A stretch of DNA of 64,000 nt from Acidimicrobiaceae bacterium (GCA_003152015.1 PLZF01000043.1:28722-92721); one strand, 5' to 3'. Positions 35,257-45,300 are shown, numbered from the stretch's first letter. A program made the numbers and translations. The notes: generated by a model from the sequence alone, not told the origin.

Positions 35257-36408
35257 ATGAGAGCAATACCGGAAGGGGAGGATCCTCGAGGCAACGAGCA
35301 AGAGATCGTGTGGAATGGCGCTCGGGCGCACGCATGGGTTCCAGATCCGTTGGCGGGCCACGCCTTCGAGGTTGGGATCAGAGCCGCCCGCCGGACCGAG
35401 CGAGCGGCCGCGGCGGTAGCCGCCGGCGGTCGACAGCCTTCACGTTCTGAACCTATCGCCATGCTGTTGCTGCGGACCGAAGGAGTCGCCTCGTCCTACA
35501 TAGAGGGCCTCCGCACCTCGCTCGCCGACGTCGCCGCCGCGGAGATCGGGGGGACAAGGAACGAGACGGCCAAGTACATCGCTGACAATTTGGCCGCAGT
35601 GGTTGACGCGCTGGGAACCTCCCGGCGTGCGCTGATGATCGAGGACGTGCATGACTGGCACCGTCGCCTCATGGCCACCGGCAGCCATCTCGAGCCCGAG
35701 ATGATCGGAGCGTTCCGCACGGCCCAGTCCTGGATCGGCGGGACGTCACCACGAGATACCGCTTTCGTCCCCCCATCTCCCGAGCTGGTCCCCCCGCTGA
35801 TGGAAGACCTCATCGAGTTCATCAACAGCGACGGGATCGACCCGGTCACCCAAGCTGCCGTGGCCCATGCGCAGTTCGAGACGGTCCACCCATATGGCGA
35901 CGGTAACGGCCGGATCGGGCGCATCCTGATCGGCTGGATCCTGGCGCATCGACTGGATGTCGCCGTGATGCCGCCGGTGAGCGTGCTCATCGCCCGGGAC
36001 CCCGGGGGCTACCTGGCCGGCATGACGATGTTCCGATTGGGCCAACTCGACGTATGGGTGGAATGGATGGCCGCCGCCGTCCAACATTCAAGCGAGGCAG
36101 CAGCTTCGTTGATGATCCGCTCAGAGGCACTTATCCAGACGTGGCAAAGCAGGATGGCCGACCTGCGCGAGGACGCCACGGCGCGCAAGGTCGTAGACAT
36201 CCTGAGCGAGCATCCGGTCGTTTCGTCCGATCTGATTGCCACACGCCTGGACGTCTCGGAGCGCTCCGGACGAGTTGCTCTCGGGGCACTTGCTGAGCGC
36301 GGGATAGTCCAGCCGTACGAGAAGCAGCCCACTCAATCCGGGCGCCCGCGCCAGTTCTGGGTGGCTGGTGAGCTGATCGAGTTGGTGGCCGGATGGCCGG
36401 GCACCTGA
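35257..36408 (+). CDS. Fic family protein (AMPylase-type) with N-terminal inhibitory helix and C-terminal winged helix
   Basis: Fic enzymes attach AMP or other phospho-groups to target proteins. The 383-residue protein has the complete active motif HPYGDGNGRIGR at residues 211-222. A class II inhibitory motif (S79 to E83-G84 in SSYIEG) lies upstream, so the enzyme should be self-inhibited by its own glutamate. The C-terminal 80 residues form a winged helix (VSSDLIATRLDVSERSGRVA), a layout common in chromosomal Fic/DUF4172-like regulators. No separate antitoxin gene is adjacent, consistent with in-cis inhibition. The target is unknown. Confidence 0.88.
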   Translation: MRAIPEGEDPRGNEQEIVWNGARAHAWVPDPLAGHAFEVGIRAARRTERAAAAVAAGGRQPSRSEPIAMLLLRTEGVASSYIEGLRTSLADVAAAEIGGTRNETAKYIADNLAAVVDALGTSRRALMIEDVHDWHRRLMATGSHLEPEMIGAFRTAQSWIGGTSPRDTAFVPPSPELVPPLMEDLIEFINSDGIDPVTQAAVAHAQFETVHPYGDGNGRIGRILIGWILAHRLDVAVMPPVSVLIARDPGGYLAGMTMFRLGQLDVWVEWMAAAVQHSSEAAASLMIRSEALIQTWQSRMADLREDATARKVVDILSEHPVVSSDLIATRLDVSERSGRVALGALAERGIVQPYEKQPTQSGRPRQFWVAGELIELVAGWPGT

Positions 36409-36500
36409 ACCTCACACCTGAGCCACCGGGCGCCCGTCGGTCGAGTGACAGGCGGGCGGGTCGGGCCTGTCCGCCAACGACCGGCAATCTTTCGGAGCTT

Positions 36501-37709
36501 TTACGTCCTGTCGACCTCGGCGAGGAACTGGCGCACAATCACGTTCCAGGTTCCTGGATCCTCGAAGTAAGGCGAGTGTCCGCATCCGGAGATCTCTACG
36601 ACGCGAGCGTCGGGCAGCAGGTCTACCAGGGCCCGGATCGCGGCCGGCGGGAACAGGGGGTCGCGGTCGCCCACGATGCATAGCACCGGCATGGTCAGGT
36701 GTGCCGCGTCGTCTTCGCCGTGGGTCACCGCTAAGAGCCGGGGCAAGATGACGGCGGCGTCGGCGGTGCCCATTTGACCGAGTGTCTGGTAGAGGTGCGC
36801 CCGCTCGGGCTCCCGGGCGGAGAACGCCCTACCCAGAGCCGGGTGCGATCCGAGTACGTCGCTACGGGCGAGTGACACGGTCGGGCGCTCCGCGAGGACG
36901 GCGGCAATGGCGTTCGACATGAATCCCCCGAGGGTGTCGGCGAGGACCAGGCTACGGGCCAGTGACGGCCGCTCCAGGGCCACCCCGACCGTGGTCCACC
37001 CGCCCATCGACTGCCCGACCAGGTCGGCCCGCTCGACGCCGAGATGGTCGAGGATGGCGAGCAAGTCGCCCACGGCCACCTCGGGCCCGGAGCGGTTGGC
37101 ACGGTCGGTGGAGCGCCCGTACCCCCGGTGGTCCCAGGTGACCACGGTCCGGTCCCTGGCGAACGGGGCGACCTGCTGGTACCAGGCGGCGTGATTGCCG
37201 CCCGCCCCATGACTCAAGACGAGAGGAACACCACCCTCTCCGACCACCTCGTAGTACAGGATCTCACTGTCGTGCTCGACGAAGCCGGTCTGGCGGATGA
37301 GGGCCGTGGCAGCGACGTTGGAGGTCCGGGGCACACGACTGGCGACGCACTCGATCTCGACCCGGGCCCCGAGGGCGAGCCCAACATCGCCCACGGTGAT
37401 GCGGGCCGGTGGGGTGTCGGTGAAGAATGCGCCGTAGGCCTCGTTCATGGCGGCAAATTCGGCCATGTCGGCGAGGTACACGCTGGCCTTGACCACGTGG
37501 TCCCACGACGCACCCGAGGCTTCGAGGATGCGCCCGATGTTGCGCAGGGCCTGGGTCGTCTGGGGGCCGACCCCGCCCTCGACGAGGCCAAGTCCGTCGC
37601 CGGTGCCAAGCGTGCCCGACACGAAGATCAACTCCTCCGTCAGGCCTGCGTGGGCGAACTGCGGGAGGCGTCCCAACTCCTCCACGATGATGCGGTTGGT
37701 GAATGCCAT
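36501..37709 (-). CDS. Fusion of a RidA/YjgF-like domain with an alpha/beta hydrolase
   Basis: One 402-residue chain joins two enzymes. Residues 1-125 are a RidA/YER057c-type domain, with FVSGTLGTGDG, TTQALRNIGRILEASGASWD, KASVYLADMAEFAAMNEAYG and R116 in GARVEIECVA, the position that binds the imine/carboxylate in active RidA proteins. Residues 148-400 are an alpha/beta hydrolase with LSHGAGGNHAAW, the nucleophile elbow GQSMGG (232-237), the acid in VGDRDPLFP and the histidine in SGCGHSPYFEDP. Both halves look intact and the linker is short. A two-step reaction on one substrate is inferred, not shown. It is a single gene on the reverse strand. Confidence 0.85.
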   Translation of the reverse strand: MAFTNRIIVEELGRLPQFAHAGLTEELIFVSGTLGTGDGLGLVEGGVGPQTTQALRNIGRILEASGASWDHVVKASVYLADMAEFAAMNEAYGAFFTDTPPARITVGDVGLALGARVEIECVASRVPRTSNVAATALIRQTGFVEHDSEILYYEVVGEGGVPLVLSHGAGGNHAAWYQQVAPFARDRTVVTWDHRGYGRSTDRANRSGPEVAVGDLLAILDHLGVERADLVGQSMGGWTTVGVALERPSLARSLVLADTLGGFMSNAIAAVLAERPTVSLARSDVLGSHPALGRAFSAREPERAHLYQTLGQMGTADAAVILPRLLAVTHGEDDAAHLTMPVLCIVGDRDPLFPPAAIRALVDLLPDARVVEISGCGHSPYFEDPGTWNVIVRQFLAEVDRT

Positions 37710-37844
37710 GGTCCATTCTGGCCCGCCGCCGGCTTCGACGGTTCCTGGACACTGAGCAGAAGTCTGGTCGGCTCGATTAGGTAAGGAAAGTGCCAGGGAG
37801 CCGGGGATGAGTCGGTGCGCCGCCTCCTCTGGACGCGACAGTCG

Positions 37845-39470
37845 TCACGAAGATGGGTCTGCCACCGGAACGGGCTCCGCTCTGGCCGCGTCCCCCCGGT
37901 TGAGCCGATGGAACATGGGCTTCTGGGACTTGTAGAGAGCCGGGAACTCGCTGTACAAGCGGTCGTAGACAGCCCGATGGCGGGAGTCCGGGGCATAGGT
38001 CGCCTTGATCTTCACCAGTTGGTTCACGTATCCGAGTTCGATCTGCCTAAGCGCGATGCCGGCAAAGAGGGCGGCACCCCGAAGGTTGGCCGAGATCGGA
38101 TCGGCAACCTGTTCGATGGTGCGGTCGAGCACATCGGCGTGGATCTGGCACCACAGATCTGAGTTGGCTCCGCCTCCGATGACCCGTATCGGATCGAGGC
38201 GTCGTCCGGCGAATTTCTCCACAGCCTCGTGCAGCCACCGGCTGTTGTAGGCGACCCCTTCGAGCACCGCCCGTATGAGATGGGCCCGAGTGGTGCTGAG
38301 GGAGACATTGTGGAATCCACCCCGGGCAGCATGGTCGTCCACCGGCGAACGCTCTCCGGCCAGCCAGGGCGTGAAGAGGACGTCACCGCTTCCGGCCGGT
38401 GCGGTGGCCGCCAGTGCCGTGAGCGAGGCGTAGCCGGGGGCAACGGCGTTGGAGAGGCCGTCGTCGGGGGCGATGATGTTGTCGCGGAGCCATTGCAGGC
38501 AGGCGCCTCCGGTCTCGTGGTTGTTGGCGATGAGGAAGCGGTCGGCGGTGAGACCGGGAACCGTGGCGATCTGGTGGGTGGCGTCGGTCTTCTTGTCGGG
38601 TACCGGGCAACTGATCCATGAGGTGGTGCTGATGGCGAGGTGGGTCTCGTAGTCGGATGCGGCCCCGGCCCCTATGGCGGCCGAATGGAGATCCGGAGTT
38701 CCGGTGACGACAGAGACCCCCGGGAGAAGACCGATGTCGGAGGCAACCTCGGGGGCCACCTCGCCGATGATCGATCCGGTGGGAACGAGTCGGGGGAGCT
38801 TGTGGGCGGGGACACCCACCGCACGTACCAGCACCGGGTCGTACTCGAGATGATCGAGCCTTCGGTTGTCGGTGAGCCATGCCCCGGCCATGGAGGCATG
38901 TGACGCTGCGGCGATGCCGGTGAACCGCATCGACAGGTAGTCGACCGGTTCGAGGTACCAACGGGTGGCGACGGCCATCTCGGGTCGATCGTGCTCGATG
39001 TACAGGATGTGGCCGATGGGGTCGGCGCCTGCGGTCGAAGGGGCGCCGCCGGTCCGGCGAATCCAACGGGCGATCGATACCGGTGAGTAGCCGCCGACCG
39101 GTCCTCCGATGGCCCGGCGGGTGTGGGGTCCTCCACGGGTGTCCATCCAAGTGACGCAGGGGCCGACCGGATGACCCTCGGCGTCGACGGGGACGGTGCT
39201 GGACCACTGCCCGGTGCACGACACCGCCACTATCTGTTCGGGTGGGACCGCCCCCGACCCGATTCCTCGCCGTGCCGCATCGACGATGAGCTGCCACCAC
39301 TGTTCGGCATCCTGGGTGACTCCGCCGTCGGGGAGGTGATCGGTGCCCACGGGCATGAAGTCGGCCCAGGCGATGACCCCGTCGAGGGAGACCAAACCCA
39401 CCTTGGGACCGCCAGTGCCGATATCCACAGCCAAAACGAAGCGCTGGTCAAGGGGGAGCGCACCGGGCAT
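37845..39470 (-). CDS. FGGY family carbohydrate kinase, xylulokinase-like
   Basis: FGGY kinases phosphorylate sugars or polyols with ATP. The 541-residue protein shows the N-terminal phosphate loop LAVDIGTGGPKVGLVSLDG, VSCTGQWSSTVPVD, CVTWMDTRGG, the second domain start VVTGTPDLHSAAIGAG and ADP-binding VIGGGANSDLWCQIHADVL. The sequence resembles the xylulokinase branch, but a related substrate is possible. ATG 39470 fits the family N terminus; a frame extends upstream but would run into the divergent RNase leader. No sugar transporter or isomerase gene is adjacent. Confidence 0.88.
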   Translation of the reverse strand: MPGALPLDQRFVLAVDIGTGGPKVGLVSLDGVIAWADFMPVGTDHLPDGGVTQDAEQWWQLIVDAARRGIGSGAVPPEQIVAVSCTGQWSSTVPVDAEGHPVGPCVTWMDTRGGPHTRRAIGGPVGGYSPVSIARWIRRTGGAPSTAGADPIGHILYIEHDRPEMAVATRWYLEPVDYLSMRFTGIAAASHASMAGAWLTDNRRLDHLEYDPVLVRAVGVPAHKLPRLVPTGSIIGEVAPEVASDIGLLPGVSVVTGTPDLHSAAIGAGAASDYETHLAISTTSWISCPVPDKKTDATHQIATVPGLTADRFLIANNHETGGACLQWLRDNIIAPDDGLSNAVAPGYASLTALAATAPAGSGDVLFTPWLAGERSPVDDHAARGGFHNVSLSTTRAHLIRAVLEGVAYNSRWLHEAVEKFAGRRLDPIRVIGGGANSDLWCQIHADVLDRTIEQVADPISANLRGAALFAGIALRQIELGYVNQLVKIKATYAPDSRHRAVYDRLYSEFPALYKSQKPMFHRLNRGDAARAEPVPVADPSS

Positions 39471-39542
39471 GCCGTAAAGATATGCCGGTTCCGGGCCGGC
39501 ATCACCAGACACCATTGCCCCAGGTGATTGACTAGGGAACAC

Positions 39543-40712
39543 ATGCCCAACGAGTCCCCACCCCGCAGGCGCGTAGTCGTTGACGGCTCCAACATCGCCA
39601 CCGAGGGCCGAACCCTACCGAGTCTGGCCCAGCTGGATGATGCCATCCGGACCTTTCTGGAGGAGTTCGGCGGATTTTCCTCCGCTGACGTGACGGTGGT
39701 GGTCGATGCCTCGTTCGGTCACCGGATCGATGAATCGGAGCGGGCCGAATTCGGAGAAGCGGTCCTGCACGGCGAGATGGTGACGCCCCCGGCCGGGGCT
39801 GTCGGTCGTGGTGATGGTTTCATTTTGAGGATCGCGGAGAAGTCGGGTGCGTTGGTGCTGTCCAACGACTCCTTTCAAGAGTTTCATGCTGAGCGCCCCT
39901 GGCTGTTCGACGACGGGCGTCTCATCGGTGGCAAGCCTGTGCCCGGGGTGGGCTGGGTCTTCACCCCCCGGACGCCGGTGCGAGGTCCGAAGAGCCGGTC
40001 GGTGACCAGCAAATCGCGACGGGATGCCAGGGCCAAAGACACGTTCGACGGGGTGGGCGAACTCGGGACCGGCATCAAGGTGGCCACTACTGCAACGACA
40101 ACCAAGGCGGCCAAGGCGGCCGAGGCGGCCAAGGCGGCCAAGCCGAGCAAAGCGGCCAAGGCGACGAAATCCACCAAGGCAGCCAGAGCAGCTGAGCCGA
40201 CCAAGCCGACCAAGCCGGCCAAGGCGGCCAAGACAACCAAGCCGACCAAAGCGGCCAAGGCGACGAAATCCACCAAGGCAGCCAAATCAGCCGATGTGGC
40301 CAAGACAACCAAGGCAACACAAACCGTAAAGGCATCCAAAGCCGCCAAAGCAGCCAAAGCCGTCGGGAAGACGACCAAGGCGGCCACCTCCGAGGCCCGT
40401 CCAGCACCGACACCCGATCGATCGGGAGCAGCCGGACCCGCGCTCAACGATGCTTTGACCTTTCTCACCTTCGTGGCCGATTACCCGATCGGCAGTCGCT
40501 TCGACGGAACGGTTGTCTCCTTTACCTCCCACGGCGCCCATGTGGACGTGGGCACCATGCGATGCCACATTCCGCTGGGTGGCTTGGCTGATCCGCCACC
40601 GCAGAAGGCTAGGGATGTGCTGACCAAAGGGGAGACCCGCCAGTTCGAGTTGGTATCTTTGGATGCTGCCCGTCGTCGGGCCGCCCTCGCCCTCCCCGGT
40701 ATCGGGAGCTGA
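39543..40712 (+). CDS. NYN/Zc3h12a-like RNase with basic Ala/Lys linker and C-terminal S1 RNA-binding domain
   Basis: A 389-residue protein of three parts. Residues 8-145 look like a PIN/NYN (Zc3h12a-type) nuclease, with the acidic active-site start VVVDGSNIATEGR (D14), VVVDASFGHRID and LVLSNDSFQEF. Residues about 150-290 are a disordered, strongly basic linker built of AKAAK/TKPTKPAK-type repeats. Residues about 300-385 resemble an S1 RNA-binding fold (FDGTVVSFTSHGAHVDVGTM). The architecture predicts an RNA-binding endoribonuclease, perhaps tied to ribosomes or mRNA decay; this is inference. ATG 39543 is the start. It is divergent from the sugar kinase. Confidence 0.75.
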   Translation: MPNESPPRRRVVVDGSNIATEGRTLPSLAQLDDAIRTFLEEFGGFSSADVTVVVDASFGHRIDESERAEFGEAVLHGEMVTPPAGAVGRGDGFILRIAEKSGALVLSNDSFQEFHAERPWLFDDGRLIGGKPVPGVGWVFTPRTPVRGPKSRSVTSKSRRDARAKDTFDGVGELGTGIKVATTATTTKAAKAAEAAKAAKPSKAAKATKSTKAARAAEPTKPTKPAKAAKTTKPTKAAKATKSTKAAKSADVAKTTKATQTVKASKAAKAAKAVGKTTKAATSEARPAPTPDRSGAAGPALNDALTFLTFVADYPIGSRFDGTVVSFTSHGAHVDVGTMRCHIPLGGLADPPPQKARDVLTKGETRQFELVSLDAARRRAALALPGIGS

Positions 40713-40785
40713 GTCCGTCCCGTGGTGGTGACCCGGTAGAGCCGCGGTTCCGGTCGGGCCCCGTCGGACGATAATCTCGACTGTC

Positions 40786-41211
40786 GTGCGAGCCGACGAC
40801 TACCTGCCCCATCGCCCCCCGTTCCTCTTCATCAGCGAGCTTCGGACCGTAGAGCCCGGACAGTCGGCCACCGGCTCGTGGCATCTGACCGGTGAGGAAG
40901 CCTTCTTTGCCGGGCACTTTCCCGGTCGGCCCACCCTGCCCGGGGTGTTGATGGTCGAAGCTCTGGCCCAACTGGGGGGAGTGGCGGTGCTGGCCGACGA
41001 ACGGTTCGCCGGCAAACTCCCGTTGTTCGGCGGTATCGAGAAGGCCCGGTTCCGACGTCAGGTTCTCCCCGGCGACGTTCTCGATCTCGAAGTGACCCTG
41101 GGGCGGATGTCCGCCCGGGCCGGGAAGGGATCGGGACGGGCCACCGTGGGTGGCGAACTGGCGTGCGAGGCGGAACTGCTGTTCGTGTTGGTCGACGCGT
41201 TTCCGAGCTGA
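40786..41211 (+). CDS. fabZ: FabZ-like 3-hydroxyacyl-ACP dehydratase
   Basis: A 141-residue hotdog-fold dehydratase for the third step of a fatty-acid elongation cycle. The active-site histidine lies in the motif HFPGRPTLPGVLMVEALAQ, and the start LPHRPPFLFI and KARFRRQVLPGD are family features. The C terminus (CEAELLFVLVD) is complete. The start is GTG 40786. It is followed two bases after its stop by xth. No other fatty-acid synthase gene is near, so it may be the main FabZ or serve an accessory pathway. Confidence 0.9.
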   Translation: MRADDYLPHRPPFLFISELRTVEPGQSATGSWHLTGEEAFFAGHFPGRPTLPGVLMVEALAQLGGVAVLADERFAGKLPLFGGIEKARFRRQVLPGDVLDLEVTLGRMSARAGKGSGRATVGGELACEAELLFVLVDAFPS

Positions 41212-41213
41212 TC

Positions 41214-42008
41214 GTGCGCATTGCCACCTGGAATGTCAACTCCCTCACTGCCCGCCTGGCCCGGGTGGAGGAGTGGATCGGATACGCCCAACCCGATGTG
41301 CTCTGTCTCCAAGAGACCAAACTGGCTGACGCCGCCTTCCCCCACGGCGCCTTTTCCGTCCTCGGCTATGAGACCGCCCACCATGGCGACGGGCGTTGGA
41401 ACGGGGTGGCTCTGGTCAGCAGAGTCGGGTTGGAGAACGTCTCGGTCGGTTTGAATTCGGACGATGACGACCAGGGCACCCGGCTCATTGCCGCCGACTG
41501 TGGAGGGGTGCGGGTGCACTCGGTCTACGTGCCCAATGGGCGCAGCCTCGACGACGACCACTACCCGGCCAAACTGGCCTGGCTCGCCCGTCTCCGTGAT
41601 CTGCTGGCCGAAACCTGTAGTCCCGAGGATCCGGTGGCGGTCTGTGGTGACTTCAACGTGGCCCCCGAGGACCGCGACGTGTGGGATGTGACCCAGTTCG
41701 AGGGGATGACCCACGTGAGCCAACCCGAGCGGGATGCCCTGGCCAACCTCGAGGCGTGGGGGCTGGTTGACGTGTTCCGGCGGCTCTACGACGAAGGGGA
41801 CCTGTTCAGCTGGTGGGATTACCGCGGAGGTTCATTCCACCGTCACCGTGGCATGCGGATCGACCTGGTGCTGGTGACCGAGGTGCTGGCCGCCCGTACC
41901 GGGTATGCGCTGATCGATCGCAACGCCCGCAAGGGCAACAAGCCCTCCGACCACACTCCCGTTTTCATCGATGTGTCGGAGGCGGCCTCACCTCAAGAGA
42001 GGGACTAA
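41214..42008 (+). CDS. xth: Exodeoxyribonuclease III/AP endonuclease
   Basis: This endonuclease-exonuclease-phosphatase family enzyme cuts DNA at abasic sites and removes 3' blocks during base-excision repair. The 264-residue protein has IATWNVNSL, LCLQETKL, YVPNGRS with the catalytic tyrosine, VCGDFNVAP and the C-terminal SDHTPVFIDV. The motifs GMRIDLVLVT and LFSWWDYR are the DNA-binding loops. GTG 41214 begins two bases after the fabZ stop, so the pair is an operon; the earlier frame start would overlap fabZ. Confidence 0.94.
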   Translation: MRIATWNVNSLTARLARVEEWIGYAQPDVLCLQETKLADAAFPHGAFSVLGYETAHHGDGRWNGVALVSRVGLENVSVGLNSDDDDQGTRLIAADCGGVRVHSVYVPNGRSLDDDHYPAKLAWLARLRDLLAETCSPEDPVAVCGDFNVAPEDRDVWDVTQFEGMTHVSQPERDALANLEAWGLVDVFRRLYDEGDLFSWWDYRGGSFHRHRGMRIDLVLVTEVLAARTGYALIDRNARKGNKPSDHTPVFIDVSEAASPQERD

Positions 42009-42028
42009 CTGCATGGCAGAGTAACGGT

Positions 42029-42300
42029 ATGGACACCTATTCCATTCGGGAGGCCGCAGCTATCCTCGGCACTTTCGTGCCGAGTATTCAGCGAGCAGTG
42101 GATTGCCCAGGACTCCGTTTGGACCCGGGTACAATGGCAGGCGGGTCAATCACGATCAAGTGGAACAACTCCGTCGACGCCTCGGTTCGGCACCGCCTGA
42201 ACCGGGGTTGACCAGGGAGGATCCAGTTGTCCTTGCAGCACTGGCTTGCCTGGCGCTGATTTACTCAAGCCGTCAGGTCCGATACTCTGATACTGAGCGT
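42029..42300 (+). pseudogene. Small helix-turn-helix (excisionase-like) gene with an apparent -1 frameshift
   Basis: ATG 42029 opens a frame with a short helix-turn-helix start, DTYSIREAAAILGTFVPSIQ, like MerR/excisionase-type HTH_17 proteins. After the CCCGGG near 42135 this frame changes to unlikely sequence and stops at 42211 (60 residues). One base back, the next frame continues as GYNGRRVNHDQVEQLRRRLG, which looks like the natural continuation of such a domain. So a single base appears lost, or the gene uses a -1 shift. It lies just before the minor-pilin operon, which also shows a frame discrepancy at its start. Confidence 0.5.
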
Positions 42301-42301
42301 A

Positions 42302-45300
42302 ATGTCACTGACCCGCAATCTACAGCGTCAGAATCGACGAGCATCGGCCGAAGGAGCGCGCTCATGCGCTCACAGGCGACAACCCGTTCCGCGGTCTGGC
42401 CGATTCAGCGCCTCGACACGGGGCGACACAGGGATGACCTTGGTCGAAGTGATGGTTGCGCTCGTCCTTCTCATGATCACCATGCTTCCCCTGGGATATC
42501 TCGTAACCAGTGAGGTGCACCAAGCTGCTACGGCCAAGGACCGACTGGCCGCACTCGGCGTCGCCGAGAAATGGGTGGAGATCCTCGGCAGTGCTCAGGA
42601 CCCACCCCCGAAGAGCGGATCACTGGCGGTGGATACGGGTAAGCCGCTGATCCCCATACGCCCCGACGGAACACCGTTGCCGAACGGGACTGAGTCCCGA
42701 GGTGGCACGGTCTTCACAGTCCGGGCCGAGTACGCGTGGACCGGAACACAGGACGCATACACCCCTCCGGACTTGTGCTCTTCCGGAGGTGCCCAGGTAC
42801 TCAATTTGCAGGTCACCGTGTCTTGGGGAGTCCGGCAGCAGGTAACCGACACCACCATTCTCAACTACCCTCCACCGGGTATCCCTAAATACGGGTTCTA
42901 TCAATTGCAGTTCGCCGGCGCCACGGGGGCCAGTGACGTGGGACTGAATTCCTGGTCAAACCGGGTGCAGGCCATCCCCGTCACCTTCACTGAAATCACG
43001 CCGACATCCTACGCGAACCGCCCCATCTACCCCGATCAGTACGGTTGCGTCTTTGCCGAGTTGATTCCGGGGACGTACACGGTGAGTGTGGCCGATCCTG
43101 CGGCTGGAACGCCGACGGGAACCACCTACGGGACACCTTCGTTCGTCCAGAACTTGGGCACCGATGGAAACCCAAGTGAGCCCAAGTCATTGACCGTGCC
43201 GAATGCGAACCCGGTCCTCATCGCCCCTGGAGTCACCACCCCGCTCACTACGCTGTATTACGACGAGGGAAGCACCATTGGCTTGAGCTATCCGTCGTCC
43301 ACCTCTACCGCGGACGGCGTCACTTGCCCCGGAATCGGCCAGATCACCTGCGTCTCCGAAGGCGAGGGTACTACCGGGTCACTGGGCTGGCGGAGCACGA
43401 CCAACCCAAACCCGCCCGGGGCCACGCTGGCGTGGACATCAGGATCGACGTGGTCCTCTGCGGTGATGCCCTCGAGCACCCGGATCGCCTCGGTAGCCTG
43501 CACGACCGTCGCCTGCATCGGGGTCGGCTACGGCTTGACCGGAACAGGTCCGCAAGGCGTGATCATTGCGGATAACACAACGACTCCGACACCGCCTCCG
43601 AGCACCGTCCCCGCGGACACAGTGCCTGCTGTGGCCTCGCTCTCACAAGTGGTCTGTCCAACGTCGACGGCATGCGTGGCCTGGGGGACCTTGAATAGCG
43701 GTCTTCCAGTGGTGTTGGCCGGGACCATCTCGTCCTCGAGTGGTGACACTTGGAACGAGGTGTCCCTGCCCGCGGCAATGACCACCCTGAACCAGGTGGC
43801 ATGCACGCCCGCTCTGAACTGCGTCGCCGTTGGGAGTGGCGGAGGCGCCGGCTTGGCCGCATCAGGCCCGGTCTACGGATCTTCGGGACCGCCCTCGGCA
43901 GGGACATGGGTCTCGAGCACCCTCGCAGGGGTATCAGGGGTAGGGGTTACCCTCTCCAACCTCACCCAAGTGGCGTGCCCCTCCACGCTGGCTTGCATGG
44001 CCATCGGGACCGGACAGCTACTGGTATCGGGGGTATTGGGACCCATAGAGCCGATCGTTATATCGGGCGTCCCGAGCGTTGCGGGTGCCGGACTCGGGTC
44101 AGTCCTCACGTGGACGCCTGTTCTCTACCCCGGCCTGCCTGCCCTGCCGCCAACCGCACTCTCCCAACTCGTATGCCCGTCTTCCACTACCTGCTTGGTG
44201 GTGGGCACCCTCACCTCTCAGGCGCTCATCTACTCGGACACTGCCGTGGCTGGCGTCTTCATCCCCCTCCTCACACCCGATGTTGTGCCGCCCACCACCT
44301 CGTCGCTATCCCAGGTGGCCTGCCCCTCGTCGGGGGTCTGTGTCGCCATTGGCTCTAGCAGCACAGGCGGACCGGTGATCCTTTCCGGTGCCATTGGCTC
44401 TCCCGACACGTGGTCGTTGCCGGCGGCCGTCATCCCGGCCGGAATCACCTTGGTGTCGGCTGTGTCGTGTCCCAACACGACAACGTGCGCCATCGCCGCG
44501 TCGACCACCAGCTCCACCAGCTCGGTGGCTTCCATCCTCTCGGGCACGCCAGGGACGAGTGCCACGTGGTCGAGCGCCCCACTTCCGAGTGCAGATGCAA
44601 GCACGCTTTACCTGACTGGCATCTCCTGCACTCCTACCGTTGAACCGTCAACCTGCTCGGCCGTTGGAGCATCACCGTCCGGTGCTGTGATCATGATGTC
44701 AACCGGTGGACCAAGCGGGACATGGAACGATCGCACCAGTGACTCCGGATTGACGCTGACCGGAAGCCCCACTTCCAACATCCCCATCGAACTCACCAAT
44801 CACCTCCTCATCAATAACAACCCCCTAATCACCGGCGGCGCCTGGAATCCGGTGCCGGCAACGACGCTCGGAACGGCCAACACCACCTCGATCCCTGACA
44901 TCTTTCCGTTTGCCAACGGCTACGGCCTGTTTGCCGGCGACTGCGTCGACGAGGGCACGGCATACAGCGCCGCCAGCACTGTCGCAGCAACCGTTCCGGG
45001 CAATACTGCCCCGTCTCCAGGTGCCACGGTCCCACTCGCGGTTCTGCCGATTCAGGTCAATTCACCCGTGGGTGCGCCCGAGTCAGGGGATGTGCTCACA
45101 CTCAAGGCCGCCACCACTTTGAATTGCACAGCCAATGACAGCTACACCCTTCAGCCGACCGGTCCCGATGGCCTGAGCCGGACCGAAGTTCCTTTCGGTA
45201 CCTACACCTTGACGGTGAAACTGTCATCGGGTGGCCCGTCCCCCACCTACCCCCCAGTGATCGTTTCCCCCGGGGCCGTGACGGTGGGAAGCACGCTGTA

